Below are positions 22,885 through 36,822 of a stretch of 64,000 nt of DNA, one piece after another. The DNA is from Ilex aquifolium (Eukaryota; Streptophyta; Magnoliopsida; Aquifoliales; Aquifoliaceae). The notes below the pieces were generated by a model that did no database searches, was not told where the DNA came from, and saw only the letters and a list, made by a program, of their open reading frames with translations. Numbering within the stretch: position 1 is the first letter of the stretch; each line of letters begins with the position of its first letter. The stretch spans positions 43,260,173 through 43,324,172 of the forward strand of contig OX637395.1 of NCBI GenBank assembly GCA_951799425.1, written 5' to 3'. The translations under genes were made by a program, and so were the position numbers.

Positions 22885-23643
22885 TATTCTGGAATTATGG
22901 AAAGCTCCCTTTTAGTTTCAAAGAGTTTTACTTTGACCTCTATATTCTTCTAAACGTAATTTTAATCACTGTTCTACTTGGGAAGTTGGAAGAATAGAAT
23001 TTTGGAAAATTTATGGCAGCCTCGAAAACAAAAAATTCTTTTTTCAAAGAAATTACACTTTGACCCCAAAAGTTTCAAAAATTATGAATTGACCCCAAAA
23101 TTTTAGATTTTTTTTTCTAAACAGCCCAACATACTTCTATACCCTATTACCTAGTATTAGAAAATGATATTTATATATAAATGATATATTAAGTATATAT
23201 AAATGGGTAGGAAGTACGTAAAATAAATATAGAATCGCGGAATGACAAAGTTAGAAATACGAATTGATCGCTATATGTTATTTTGGATTAGGTGGTGATT
23301 GCATTGAGGTTGAGAAAAAGGGTTTTGAATTAGATTTTGGGAATCAATGTGAGTAGTTTACTACTTCTTTTGGGAGGATTTTCTATATTAAATGTGTGGG
23401 TGCGTGCGTGTGGATTTTTCATATATATGATATATGTGTTGATGTTTGGGGTTGCAAGTAAATGTTTTGAATTGTAGACTGTTATACATGTGAATTTTGG
23501 AAAACTTGTGGGATGATTTTATATCATTGCTTTGGTGATGAAAGAGAAATTTTGTGTGCGTTGGGACTAAAACTACAATTTTGGTGTGTGTGAAAATCAT
23601 GTTTATGAGACGGGGACTGGGATTACCAGGTTTAAGTGATAAC

Positions 23644-23815
23644 AAGAGACCGGGCCAGTCATCAGACTAGTGATGACAAGAGACTGTGCTAGTTACCATG
23701 CTAGTGGTAACAAGAGACGGAGCCAGTCATCAGGCTAGTGATGACAAGAGACTGGACCAGTTACTAGGCTAGTGGTAACAAGAGACTGGACTAGTTACCA
23801 AGCTAGTGATAACAA
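23644..23815 (+). repeat. Tandem ~40-bp repeats in the LTR-like sequence
   Basis: Four to five alternating units of TGATGACAAGAGACT and GGTAACAAGAGACT, each followed by a CAGTTAC/CAGTCATC segment. The antisense LTR copy (about 9985-10110) has fewer units, so the array has changed length since the copies separated. Confidence 0.8.
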
Positions 23816-24504
23816 ACATGATTTGACAAATGTATTTGGAATTGAATATGTGTGTGAGTGTTTTGGGTTATGCATGTCTTTTCATTTATAAAGTATGTTG
23901 TGAAAATGAGTGGTGTTTGGGTTATAAATATCTTTTTATTTATAAAGTTATTTGTGATCATAAAATTATTTTGTTTTAATGATTATGTGGGAGAGGTTGT
24001 GGTACAATTTGTTGTACTTATGTGTGTATCAAAGTTTATTTTTGTATATAAATTCTGGGATTTATTTTCACACCTCATTAGAGGTGGTTGCTACTCATAG
24101 GCCATTGTGCTCATCCAAACATTTAAAAATTTCAGGTGAGGATTAGGGTGAGGAGTAAGTTCACAAATAGACAAAGGATTAGAGGAATCGAAGATTTATT
24201 TTATTGTAGGTCTTCAGGAGTAAAAGTCTTTTATAGTTTTGAGACAAATGTTTAATTGTTTTGAGAACAATATTGTTTATGTTTAGAGTAGTCAACCTTA
24301 TGGTTTAATTATTGTTTTACATGAGTTTAGTAATGATATTGGTGGTGTTTAGTATATTCCTCTGGTATTCATTAGGTCGGTGGAATTGATCACTTCATTA
24401 TTTGTCTTCCGTTGTATTTTGCATTTATTATGCACAAGGTTTGTTGGTTAAGGCCTCGGTGGCCGGTCTGCCGCCCACCCTATGTGATACGGGGTGGGGG
24501 TGTG

Positions 24505-24640
24505 ACATAGACCCTCTAAGGTTTGTACACGCGTAACACTTAGATCCCTACTGTAAATATATTCGTTAATGAATTATACCTAGACCCCCTAAAGTTTGTA
24601 TGCATATAATACTTAAATCTCTTAAGTTTAAAATACTTAG
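24505..24640 (+). repeat. Direct repeat, right copy (partner at 17615-17755)
   Basis: Begins with the ACA that also ends the LTR-like sequence and runs TAGACCCTCTAAGG to AAATACTTAG. Confidence 0.75.
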
Positions 24641-26049
24641 ACAAAAAATACTCCAATCAAAGATAGAATGTCAAATATTTTAAATTTTACAACCAAAATT
24701 AATGATATATTGTATCATTTATTGAAATAAAATCAAAAATAAAATATTTTTCCTTAACATTAAAACCGATATTTACAAACATAGTATTACAACAAACTAA
24801 TGCACCATACCTTTTACATTCTAGATAAAACAACAAAAGACTATATACAATTATGTTACTTATCATTTTGTACATTCAGACAACAACTCCTCTACATCAA
24901 ACTAAATCGCCCAGTGGACCACCTTCAACATCCCGTGAGTCCTGAAAACAAAGAATTGTAGAGGGGTGAGCAAAACCACACACTTAGTGAGTTTAAAACA
25001 CAATTTTCACATAATTCTTAAATTCAAATTCAAACATCATCATACAATACAACATCCTTCCGCACATTATTTTCTTTGAATGTTCACATCCTCCTCCACT
25101 TTTTTCCATTTTATTTCTAGTTCTCTCGACTCCAACAAAGTGTTATAGTTGATTACCATTACATGAAATTGTGAAGTACAATAAAAAATGGGGGTCAAAG
25201 TGTAATTATAGGAATCAATGGGAGAAAGAATGACAAAATAATAATTCTAATCAAACTTTAAATAATACAACTTAATGGCAATTTAACACCCATCCACTTT
25301 AAATAACAAAAATCAATTGTACAATACGTCTCATAAATATAAGATTTTCAAAAATACTTACATTAATATTTTATAGGGTCTAAATGTAAATATTCTATTA
25401 TATATAAAACTAAGAGAGTTTTTAGAATTTTGGGGGGTTTTCAGAATTTGGAGGTAATTATTCCATTTTTTCATCTTCGCTATAACAACTAGAAACATTT
25501 TCCATGTTTATAGCTTCTCAATGAAACACTCTGTTTGAAAGCTCAAATCTTTTAGATTTTTGACAGTTTCAGAGGAACAAAAAAAGGTCAAAATTCTGAA
25601 TTTGGGGGGGGGGGAGGGGGGGGGGGATTTAAGAATTGGGGGAGATGGGTTTCGGAATGGGGGGGAGGTTTCGGATGCTCTTACCAGATTTTGTTCGGAT
25701 GGTGGTGGTGTCGGGTATGGGGTTTCGGATGGTAGTGGTGTTGTGGTTGGGGGGTTTGGATGGTGGTGATGTTGGGGCTGTGGGATAGTGATGGTGGTGT
25801 TGTTGGTGATTTCAGATGGTGGTGGTGCTGGGGCTATGGCTAGTGATGGTGGTCTTGCTGGTAGTTTCGGATGGTGGTGGTGCAGGGACTATGGGATAGT
25901 GATGGTGGTGGTGCTGGGGCTGGGGGCTAGTGGTGGTCGTGTTGCTCATGGTTTTGTATGGAATAGGGGTCTGTAATTTCAAATGAGGAAGAGAATTTGG
26001 GGGGAATGACAAAATGAAGGCAGAATGGAAAGAAAAGAGAGAGGCTCAG
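24641..26049. other. Non-coding part of the long-inverted-repeat element
   Basis: AT-rich to about 25590, then a G run interrupted by one A (25603-25626) and a TGGTGGTG-rich tract to about 25930. The Gly/Val-rich open frames there are repeat artefacts. No gene was recognised. Confidence 0.5.
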
Positions 26050-26305
26050 ATAGCAACGATAAAAACGTTGGTTCAACCAACATTTTATCTGACTTTTTTA
26101 AAAAATAAAATGTTTTTAAATACGTTTGTTCGAACAACGTTTTTACACAAAAACGTCAATTTAACTGATATCTTTTACTCTAAAAAACGTCAGTTGGAAT
26201 GACGTTTTTAAAAATACATAGATTTGAAAAATAGTTTGAAATCAACTCCCTTTTGGGTATAAATTTGTAAACATGCTTGGGTTAGGGTAAAAGCTCATAC
26301 TGGGA
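26050..26305 (-). repeat. Long inverted repeat, right arm (partner at 17235-17545)
   Basis: Read on - it gives CTTTTACCCTAACCC, TTTATACCCAAAAGGGAG, TCAAACTATTTTTCAAA and AACGTTGGTTGAACCAACG-type words in the same order as the left arm. Confidence 0.55.
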
Positions 26306-26574
26306 GAGAGTGCAATAAAATTAAACATCTGCATTTACATTTTCTACTCCTACTCTTAATCCTGCTTCTACCCGCTGCTATGAGCCATGACCGCTGTCCA
26401 TATCAATGGTTATTTGCCTCATAACCAAGGGGGGAGGTTTTCAGCATTGAGGTTCCCTGATAATTGTTCCTCAACCCTCATTGCGCCAATTTGGGGTGGT
26501 TGGGCTCACACGCATGCTCACAAGTTGGTCTCAATATCCAATCTCTCATTAGCAAAGCAATAACAAATTTTTTT

Positions 26575-27540
26575 GAAAAAATTACACCAGACCTCTTGAG
26601 ATTTGTCACTTAATCATCTAAACTCCTTGATATTTAAAATATTACAAACATACATATACTTGTGTAACACATAGTATATTCATTAATTAGTTACATCCAA
26701 ACTCTTGAAATTTTAAATGTATAATACTTAAACTATTCAAGTTTAAAATATTATATTTAGACAAAAAATACTTCAATTAAAGATAGAATATTAAATATTT
26801 TAAATTTTATAACTAAAATTCTTGTTCTATGATGTTATTTATTGAATGTTGATGCCAAAATTTGGATGACCTTCATGTCAGTTTAATAGACTTTGCTCAG
26901 CTGCAAAAGAAGTTGGAAACCGGAGGGGAGCTCCGGGGTCAACTCTCTGATGCCTAAGTCAGTAAGTGACTTAAAGGTAAAACTGTGTTTAGAAGTTACG
27001 AGTTACATACCTGGAGCATCTTGAACTAAATGAACTTTTCACTTTGGGTCAATATTTTCATTATCAAGTACGAACACATGAAATAAGTCTAATCAATATA
27101 TTTGTATGTTCCATTATATCATCTATTGACATAAATTTCAAACAAAATTCTAATTTTTTGAGAAAAAAAAATTGTAACTAGTATAAATGTATTAAAGAAC
27201 TCAAATCAACACTCATTTGCCTGCAATTATACTGCCTATTGGAATAAAACTAAAAAAAATCAAACAAGGGGTCAAATTGTAATAGACACAATATCTTTTA
27301 TTTTTAATTGGGGTAATTTGATCGTTTAATAGATTCCGTTAGTTTTGTAACTAATAAGGGGTTTAAGTGTAATATTTTAAATTTGAGAGGTCCAAGTATT
27401 ATACGTCTATAAACTTTAAGGGGTCTAGGTGTAATTTACTAATGAATATCGACAAGTGACTAAGTGTTACGTATGTATAAATCTTAAGGGGTCTATGCAT
27501 AATATTTTAAATATTTAGGGGTCTTAATATAAATAAATCT
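26575..27540. mobile_element. Palindromic 'drifted-date' repeat element (~1 kb)
   Basis: The left arm (26575-26800) reads ATTACACCAGACCTCTTGAGATTTGTCACTTAATC. The right arm (27300-27540), on the other strand, gives AAGACCCCTAAATATTTAAAATATTA and CTTAGTCACTTGTC, the same family in inverted order. Between the arms is AT-rich sequence with no transposase. It belongs to the same family as 17546-17755 and 24505-24640. Exact ends are not resolved. Confidence 0.5.
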
Positions 27541-27684
27541 TCTTATTAGCTGCTTTCCAATTTCAAAAGATTATGAAAACTATGGATAGTTTCGAAAATA
27601 TTATGAAGCACATCCAAACGTTATCGAATAAAATATTTTGAAATATTAAAAATTGGAAAAAAAAACGTTTGGAAATATATTTTA

Positions 27685-28236
27685 GGGTTAATTGCACTAG
27701 ATGTCTCTAAATTATGGGGTTTGTCTCATTTTGGTCCCCAATATTTCAATTGCATGATTTTAGTCCCTTAAGTATTGAATATGTTTCTATGTAGTCTCTC
27801 AAGCAGACAGCGTCCATATTGTTAACAATTTTTTTATCATAAATTTGTCATGTGATACCTAAATATAGACAAAAAAATAATTTGGATAACTTTTGACTAA
27901 ATTTTTACCCAAAATTTGGTCAAATAGCTATTCAAATTACATAGTTTTAATCATGAATTATCCCAATTTTAGTCAATAACTACCCATATTACACATTTGT
28001 GGTCAAGAGCTACTCAAATTTTGGTCAAGAGCTACCCAAATTATATTTTTTGTATATATTTAAGTATCACGTGACAAGTTTATGATAAAAAATAGTCAGT
28101 AATCTGGACGCTGTCTGTTTAAGAGACTACATTTAAACATATTCAATACTTCAGAGACAAAAATGATGCAATTAAAATATTAAAAACTAAAATAAGACAA
28201 ACTTTATACTTTAGGAACCTCCAATACAATTAACCC
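27685..28236. mobile_element. Mutator-type long-TIR miniature element
   Basis: The ends are inverted over about 220 bp each: GGGTTAATTGCACTAGATG at the left, GGGTTAATTGTATTGGAGG read from the right. They contain matching blocks such as AAGTATTGAATATGTTT and CAGACAGCGTCCA. The flanking 9-mers TATATTTTA (27676-27684) and CATATTTTA (28237-28245) match at 8 of 9, as expected for Mutator-like insertion. There is no coding. Confidence 0.82.
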
Positions 28237-28256
28237 CATATTTTAATCCTTGTGAT

Positions 28257-29471
28257 CAATGTTTTAAAACCTGGCCTGACCTGACGGGTCAACCCTATGA
28301 ACCGGTGCTCGAACCGGTCCGGTTCTCATAAAAGACCGTTTATGCATAGAATTTGGGATCAAACCGTTGAACCCGTGAGACAAGGGTGAGTTAACCAAAC
28401 CGGACGGTTAATTTCATTTGTATAAATATGAGAGTTTTTTCATCATTTTTTGGCATTTTGTTTTTTACCCTTTTGTTTTGCCCTAAATCGATCCAGACCA
28501 GACACCACCAGCGACTGAGCAGTGAGCGCAGCCTCCACCACCAACGACTGAGCACAGTCCAGCCTCCACCAGCGGCTCCATTCTTCAGTCCAGCCTCCAG
28601 CACCAGCAGGCAGCAGCGATCCCCTTTTGTTTTGCCCTAAATCGATCCAGACCAGACACCAGCAACCAGCGACTGAGCAGTGAGCACAGCCTCCACCACC
28701 AACGACTGAGTCCTGCTTCCAGTCCAGTCGACTCCAGCGACTCCAGTCCACCCGCAGCGACTCCAGTCCAGTGAGTTTCCCTCTCTCTCTCTCTCTCTCT
28801 CTCCCCCTTTTTCTCTATCTCTTTTGCGCTTCAATCCATCATTTATAGCAGAGAGTGGAGGTTAATTGCTTGGAGCTTTAACTTTCAGATCAGCTGTACT
28901 CACAATTGTATTTGCAGAGTTCTCTTTTATCTGGTAATGAGTTAACTATATGGGTCTTTTCTGATTGTGTATAGTTCATGGCAATTCATCTCCATTTTTG
29001 TAAACCCATTTGCTCTTTTTTGTCTTTTTGGCTCTCTTCAGCGCTTATATTGTCAGTGAATCAAGATCTATCATTCTATGTATACTATGAAAGCTTCGTG
29101 CTTTGTGGGTTGATTACTGGTGTGAGCATGTGAAATTCTCATTGTGTTTAACTGCACTGCATACATTTTAGAGTTTAGAGATTGTGAAATTCTCCTTGTG
29201 AGATTGTTTGATTGCACTGCATAAATTCTCCTATGAGCTCTACTATTTTCATTGAAATTGGATACATGTTTGATTATTTTTCTCTACTTTACTTTACATA
29301 TTTGATGTTATTTTTATAATTATTGTGATTTTTTAGCCTATTTATTAGTATTTATAATTATTTTTTTAATTTTTTATTATATTACCGGTCCGAACAGTGA
29401 CCCAAGAACCAGTGACTCATTGACCCAGCCCCTTCACCGGGTTGCTGTCCGGGCCGGGTTTTAAAACTATG
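28257..29471. mobile_element. hAT-type non-autonomous element
   Basis: The left end CAATGTTTTAAAACCTGGCC and the right end, read as CATAGTTTTAAAACCCGGCC, are inverted. The perfect 8-bp duplication CTTGTGAT flanks it (28249-28256 and 29472-29479). The interior has a duplicated ~85-bp block (28469-28553 and 28621-28708, around CTAAATCGATCCAGACCAGA) and a CT run. There is no transposase. Confidence 0.88.
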
Positions 29472-29479
29472 CTTGTGAT

Positions 29480-29872
29480 GCATTTGGGCAATTGGGCGTG
29501 AAAATGATGCATTTACACTAATTAATGTGGTTTTTACTTTTTACAATGAAAAGGCCACGAGTGGGAAAAGTTGAGATGGAGAGGTGGACGTCATCGTTGA
29601 GACGGACGGAGAGGTGTTCGGTGTAGCCTTCATAGGGATGGGGAGTAGAGCAACGTTGGAAAAGTTGGGCTACAACACACCTACACCTAGGAAGAAGTCA
29701 AGAAGACGCGAGTTCTAGAGCTGGGATTTGGGTATTCCATTGGCTTGGACATTAGCGTTCAGATTTGTTGACTTCGGAGCCGCCGCTGTGCAGTAAAATT
29801 CAATCAACAACTAAATTCACGATTGCTCGAGATCGCTTTCTCTCCGAATCCTGTCGAGATCTTAATTATTAA
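29480..29872 (+). promoter_or_regulatory. Presumed promoter and 5' UTR of the GnTI gene
   Basis: GC content rises from about 29550, with CGTCGTTGAGACGGACGGAGAGG-like sequence and a CT-rich leader just before the ATG. No canonical TATA box was identified. Confidence 0.35.
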
Positions 29873-32690
29873 ATGGCCAAATGTTCATGGGATTTTCGGT
29901 ACCTTCTCCTCGCAGCCGCTATCGCATTCATCTACATCCAGGTCAGTTCATTTCTTCCGTTCTTCGGAAATTAATTAAATTTATACATTATATTCTGTAT
30001 ATGCGATGTAAATCCAGCTTGTTGATCACTTTACTGAACTATATGGTTCCTTTCGATTTGTTTAGAGAGTGATGAATGTTGTATACGTTCGCATATGGCT
30101 CTGTTCCATTTGAAGTTTGATGGTGAGGATTGTGTGGTCCTGGATAGGTTTGATTTAATATCAGGTCCATCTTATCTGACTGAAATTTCCATTTAGCATC
30201 CTGCAATAAGTTAGTTGCTTGCACATGAAATTTTAACAGAATCCTCCTAGCTTCCAAATTTCTTTTCGGCCGGTTTACTCCCAGTCTTATCCAGCATCTG
30301 CATTCATTGTTATACCCTTTTGTTGATGTAGTATAATATTTTGCAAATGATGTAAGATTATGGCATTTTATTTTTAAGCCTTATAGAATAGTTGTTCAGT
30401 GTATTGTCTTTTATATATCATCATCTGTTTCTTTTTCTCCCAGATGCGCCTTTTTGCCACACAATCGGAGTATGCTGATCGCGTTGCTGCTGCTGTATGT
30501 CTAGCCTAATTCATGTCATTTGCTTATTTTTTCTACATTTGATTTTTTTATAGTATAGTATATGATTGCCAATGCCAATACTCCCAGTACTTTACTATTG
30601 TAATAGTGCTTGCAGATCTTTGAGGACGTATCCTTAAAAGAAAAAAGCCCTTACCCTAAAAATCGTGTACTGTATTCTAATAATAGCCTACAGAAGCTTT
30701 CCTATGTCATCCCATATCTTACAGCAAATGGCATTCTGTGTAACACTCTAATCCACGTTCCTTTAGCAATGACAAATAATTATCACTAATAAAGGAGGAT
30801 TGCAGAGCTGGATTAAGGTCGCAGGAATATGACAAACTAATTATCACAGAGATATGTGATATAAAACTTAGCATTCAGGAACTTTTCTAAAGGATACCAA
30901 GTGCAAGTATTCTTCGTTTGGATTTGGGTTTCCAATTAGCATATAGCTGCTCCCATGTATTGACAAGGACCCTCCAAAAGAATATAAGTTGAAACTTTTC
31001 TGTTCACTTAATCTAGTATTTGGGAATGGAAATGTGCCATGTTTGGCTTGTGCAAAATGGACTGCGTATTTCTATCCTATCAACAATTTCCGATTAGATT
31101 GTTCTCAATTGTATGTTTTTTTTCTTTGATGCCTCTTATTTGTTACCCAAATATCACTCATAAGGGGTCAAATTTGGAGCACTTGCAAGTGTCAATCCGC
31201 CAAATCAGTATGCCGCGAGTTCATATTCAGGAAAGACTGTCTCAAATTCAATTTCGGGAAATACTGCCTACCACCTCCTCTTCCAGATCTTAGTATTGGT
31301 GAGAGTCTTGCCCATTGGGTATGACCTTGATGACGGCATATAACTTTGATTAGGTTGTTTTTTCTAAATGCATATGATATGCTACGAAAAAGTGGTTACG
31401 TGAACATCTATTACTTATAATAGGTTTCAAGATTTGGTGGGTAACACAGGTTTTTTCCTTGATAAGTGGAATAGACTGGCACTCAATTAGGTAGAAGGGG
31501 AAAATGCTAATTGAAGCAGATACCATGTCACATTTCAGAAACGGGCCCAACCATGTCAATTTCAAAAATATGTTTCATTCCCATTTTAATTAGTCTTTAT
31601 TATTGCTTTCTATCCACTTTGGTCTAGGGATGTGCATGCTGTGGCAGTGTTTGTGGGGCAAGTTTTATTACTTCCAAATATAGTACCTAACATACACTTG
31701 TCCATTGGATTAAAACAGGTGAAATCTGAAAATCATTGTACAAGTCAGATGCGATTACTAATTGATCAGATAAGCATGCAACAAGGACAAATTGTGGGCC
31801 TAGAAGGTGTGATCTATTTCTTAGTGCAATCTCGGGTGGTCTTTTCGATTTTGTTTCTATTAGATTTTATCTATTGCCTTTATCATTGCAAAGGAGGTTT
31901 TCGAAAGAGTCAAATTTGGATTTCCAACTCAGCATATATTATAGCACCTTTTAATTAAATACAGTAGATTTACATATGCACTTACTGATGGTATACTTTA
32001 TAACTCAAAAAAGAGAAGAACAATCAAATACTTGAGGTGTGCCTTCTTTGCTTTGGGAGTTTAATTCTCGAAAAAGAGAAGCTGCTACCATTTAAAAAAG
32101 TGGATGGCAATTTTTTTTCTGGCCTCTATTTTGGGTTGCATGCAGCAGCCCATTTCTTTCTTTTGTGTTGGGGTTGTGGTTGGATTTTTTTCCTTCAAAA
32201 GCCAAATCAGTTTGAAACCTAGTTGTGGAGAGATTTAATGGGAGACTTTTATTGTGTAAAAGTCTGTAGGGCCCCTATGGAGAGAGGCAAACTTTTTTTT
32301 TTTTTTTTTTTGAGAAGCAAACTTGATGCTATGCTATTGCGTTTCCCATGACGTGCATCAGTATTTATTTTCGATAATGTCTCTTTGTTGAAAAAATGAG
32401 AAAAAAAAAGGAGATCACTTTTATGCTATTCACTTTGAAAGAAGGAAGTGAGCAACTATGCCTCTTTTCTACAGGTGCTCGCATCATTCTCTTGTTTTTG
32501 CCTTGTGATTTTCATTTTGGTTTTTCAATTATTAGATAGCAATAGCTAATTCACTGCACATTGACTTCCATTTTAGATTTATTATGTTACCTTCCTTATT
32601 AGTGAAGAGATATCAAGTAGTTATCTGGCCATCTATAACTGAGAACTTGATACAATTTCAGAAGAAAGGAAGCGAAAAGACGAGGAGTGC

Positions 32691-32693
32691 TGA
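32691..32693 (+). other. In-frame TGA in GnTI exon 4
   Basis: Reading KRKDEEC-stop-QLRALIQDLE. The frame continues normally beyond, so this is a point substitution; the family commonly has Gly (GGA) here. Translation would end at about residue 79, in the stem region. Confidence 0.85.
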
Positions 32694-35600
32694 CAACTGA
32701 GGGCTCTTATCCAAGATCTTGAAAGTATGTTCTTCCATCAATGGCTCCTATTATTAGTTTCTTTAATACAGTTTTCTTCTCCTTATTCAAGTCAGATTGT
32801 TATTACCATGTAACCTACACAGGTTAGTAAATGGGTTATTACTTATTACAGCTAAGGAAAGAATAGACCGCTTATTTAGACACAACTTGGTCAAATATTT
32901 GATATCTCTTTCAGGTCCCTGTGTTATTTATTGATATGAAAGTAAAAATTGCTGGGTAGCAAAAAAGTCTATTTTGTCTATTTCACCAAAAATAAATGTC
33001 GACATCGCATCCTCATTTCCACTCTCATTTTCATCTTCACTATCTGAATAATCTTTAACCTCGTCCCAAACAAAGTGAATCCAAATAACCTTGCATTTTT
33101 AAGTCAAAGGCCCAACCCAAATCCAAATTTATGCGAAATGGCAGTGAAGTTTGATGGAAAATGGGGTAGGCTACTGGGAGGAGCTAGAGCTCTTCTTAGC
33201 AGGGTTTCACAGAGTCATGCCATTGTCAAGGCCATACCAAGCACTCTGTAGGAAAAGAGTCGTCAATGGGACTACAACTTGTCTATAGATGTTGGGATCC
33301 ATGGATGGTCAGTATCTTCACGCACAGGGGGGGATCTCTGCAAGTGTTTCATTGGGAAACAAGGCAACAACATCTCTATAAGTTTCCTAATAATAATGAT
33401 GACCAAGGAGATGGGTATGATTGTTTTCCTGTTTCAAGTGCTTGCTAATAAACCTAGGGTTTTTAATAAGAGTGTACCAGTAACTGCAGACACAGTTGAA
33501 TCCCCACAGGGATTTTGTGGGCAGCCTTGAGAGTGGGGATGAAAAAGTCATTGCTCTTTATGGTGCAATGGACAAAAGGGAAAGTCATGGACTAATGAAA
33601 CCTTTCACTATGAAACAACTTTTATTGTTGGAAAAAAGCTCTCCTATGCTTCATGCCATTTTCTTCCACATTTTTGAAACTTCACTTTCAACTCTACCTA
33701 TTTTAAGACCCTGGTACAAAATCCTATCCTTTTACTCTCTCTCAGGCCGTTAATTTACCATTTGTAGAAAGCAATCATTATATCATTACTTCACTATCAA
33801 ATTCTTGTATTATTTGGTAATATTGTTGTGTTCTTTCTGATATACCATTTGCGTCTCTCTCTCTCTCTCAAAATATATTCTTATAATCTTATGTATCATG
33901 CTTGCATGGTTTAATGCTGATATGCTGCTTGATAGTTTGTTTTTCTGTTATATTGCAGGGAAAGGCATACAAAAATCGTTTGGAAAAATACAGGTTTCAA
34001 TAGAATGGAGGATTTAATTGTTATTTCTGCTCTCTCTCTCTAACTCTTAGTCATTCCATCATCCATTTCTGTGTTTATCAGGTGCCAGTGGCAGCTGTTG
34101 TGGTCATGGCTTGTAATCGTGCTGATTATCTGGAAAGGACTATCAAATCTATCCTAAAGTATGTTTTTTGTTGATGAGTTTTTTTTAGTTGTATTGTTTT
34201 CGCCTCGCATATTTATAGTTGACCATCTTTGGCAAAATTCTTCATATTTTTCAGATATCAAACTCCTGTTGCATCAAAATATCCACTTTTTGTATCCCAG
34301 GTACACATTGTTAGGAATTCTTGTTGCAACTTGTTTAGTTAGTCTCATCCGGATTAATTTCTCATTTGATGAGAATGAGGAATGTGTATTTGGCAACTTA
34401 ATTTAGTTCTTTCGCCCTTTATTCCTCCAAGGATGGATCAAATCCTGATGTCAGAAATAAAGCTTTGAGTTATGATCAGCTGACCTACATGCAGGTAGTT
34501 GTTTCCTTTAATCTTCTGTTGTAGCATGTAGATAACTGGGAATATTGCACAGCCTATATGTTTCAAACTCATCCAATATGTTGATCGGAAATTTTCATTG
34601 CTGCTTTTCAGTTTTGTGTCTAATGTTAGAAGCCTTGAGCTCATATGCAACTTGTATTTTGAGAGACAAATGAAATGTATTTGAGCTGCACATTTCTTTT
34701 TTGCATACTGTGCAATTCTGCTAGTAAATGTTGATGACCATAATATAGAGCAAGTCCTACGGGGTTCATTCATTCTTTATGTTTATATTCAAAATGACCT
34801 TTTTACTGCAATATTTCCACAATAAGTGTTTGAATCTGGTATGTCTAATCTTGGCATTCATGTGAGAAAATTGAATAGTAAACCGTATGTACTTCAAGTT
34901 AGAAGGTCAGTATTATCTTAATGTATTTTTGAGCTTAATATAATAAAGTGATTCAAAAGTGTTTTACACTTGCTGCGATTTAAAATTATTTATTTATTAT
35001 TTGTTTTAAATATGCACATAGAGTTATAAATATAAATATTGATAAGTGAAGAGATATTTAATTTTTAAAATGGTAGTAGTGTTATTGATTGATAATCGTA
35101 AATACATATTTACATTTATTTATTTCAGTTATTAGATAAAAATGAATATAATAATGAGTCATAAATTAAAAGAAGACATTGGGGATTAATAAATATTAAT
35201 AAGGACAAAATGATCAATTAAAATTTTTTCATGTTAAGGTATTTTTACTAGTCGTATACATTCCTGCCGTATGTAAAGTGATTCTTTGTATTTAATAAAA
35301 TCACAAAGTTAAATGGATTAATGAGTTAATGTATTATGACGAATCATTCTTGTAATGAAATATAATTCTATTAAAATAGGCAAGTAAAAGAATCGTGAGA
35401 AAGCATTTGTTCAATAATGCTCCACTTACTCCATTGATTCGGGAAAGAAGAAAAAATGTAAAGTAAATTATTTTTGAGAAAAAAGATAATATGAAAGTAA
35501 GAGAGAAATGTTTTGATTCAACCCATCATTTCCCTTTCCTCTTTTTATGCATCAGATTTGAAAGATTTTTGGCAGAAAATATGACGCGATTTGTCTTTGG

Positions 35601-36822
35601 TTTCATTTTTCTTTTCATTTGCTTTCCTTCTCCAAATCTGCGAACCTAAGGGAGTGTGATTGTCATTTAATTTATAACTTGATTTGATGTGTTGAAGTTC
35701 TTTTACATGCAACATGCTGCTCGTGGCTTCTATTTCTATCAACCCGTCTAATATTTGTAGTGTTAGCATTTGAGGTGGACATATGGAGCATTATGCTTGT
35801 CTCAGAGAGCATAAGGGGAATGTTAAATTGATAGTACACACCTTGGCCAGTGAGCCTCTTTAAGTCTCAAGGTTGTTCGATGAGGCATTTTCGTTGAGCT
35901 CACTTCACTATGTCTGTCGAGCTGAAGTGTAAACCTCAAAATCCTAGTATTTGCTTGAAATTTAATGCATGTTTACAGAAAACTGGATTGGACTACTTGT
36001 TTTCTTTTTCCTTTTCCCATGTTCTAAATGTCTCCTTCAAGAATGGCGTCAGAAAAGTTCTTATCTGTACTAAATTGATGGCTAAATAAATTTATTGCGG
36101 CATTTGGATTCTGAACCTGTACATCCTGAAAGGCCTGGGGAGATAATTGCATACTACAAAATAGCGCGTAAAGATTGTTTATGAAGATTTTCCTCTCTCT
36201 CTGTCTCTCTCTCAAGATAAATTATCTTCCCCAACTTCCATTATTTGAGCACTGGTTTTTGTAGGTCATTACAAGTGGGCATTGGATCAGTTGTTTTACA
36301 CATATAATTTTAGTCGAGTTATTATCCTTGAAGGTGCAAATGGTCTTCCTCTTGAACTATTGTATACTCTGTTTTGTTTTTACCGGGTACTGTGAAGCTC
36401 CATGCTTAAAATATGTCTTAGAAAAGTGCAGATGATATGGAAATCGCTCCTGATTTTTTTGACTACTTTGAGGCTGGATCCATCCTCCTCGACAGCGATA
36501 AGTGAGTCTTGCATGTCGAATTGATTTCTTACTAGCTAAGTTTAGTATTAGAGCCTCAGAACCTCTTGTGGCACTTTCTTGGTGTGAAATCATTGTAGGT
36601 CCATTATGGCTATTTCCTCGTGGAATGACAATGGCCAAAAGCAGTATGTTCAAGATCCTTGTAAGTTTCTTTGTTTCTTCAGATTGCTGTGCAACTTCTT
36701 CTGGTTTTTTCAGCCAACTGACAACCTCTATAATGGCATCAATTTGTTACTATTTGTGTTCCTCTAAAGAGATTGTTGCTTCCAATGCTCTTCATAAGAC
36801 ATCATATTTTTCATGTTCTTGG

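Larger units (their letters stand above)
17756..24507 (+). mobile_element. LTR-like sequence split by a 4.1-kb insertion
   Basis: The outer parts (about 17756-18596 and 22688-24507) form one LTR-like sequence ending GGGGTGGGGGTGTGACA. Its last 1.8 kb resembles the copy at 9294-11424 on the other strand. A GA-rich stretch (18128-18190) followed by AAGGTATG resembles the LTR promoter/leader of the other copy. The middle (18597-22687) is foreign. It is flanked by 140-bp duplicated host sequence and not by a 5-bp duplication, so simple retrotransposon integration does not explain it. Confidence 0.55.

Noticed and set aside
33266-33753. Several short open frames in GnTI intron 4
   Set aside because: Composition is somewhat coding-like, but frames overlap each other, no family is recognised and the intron borders are clear without them.
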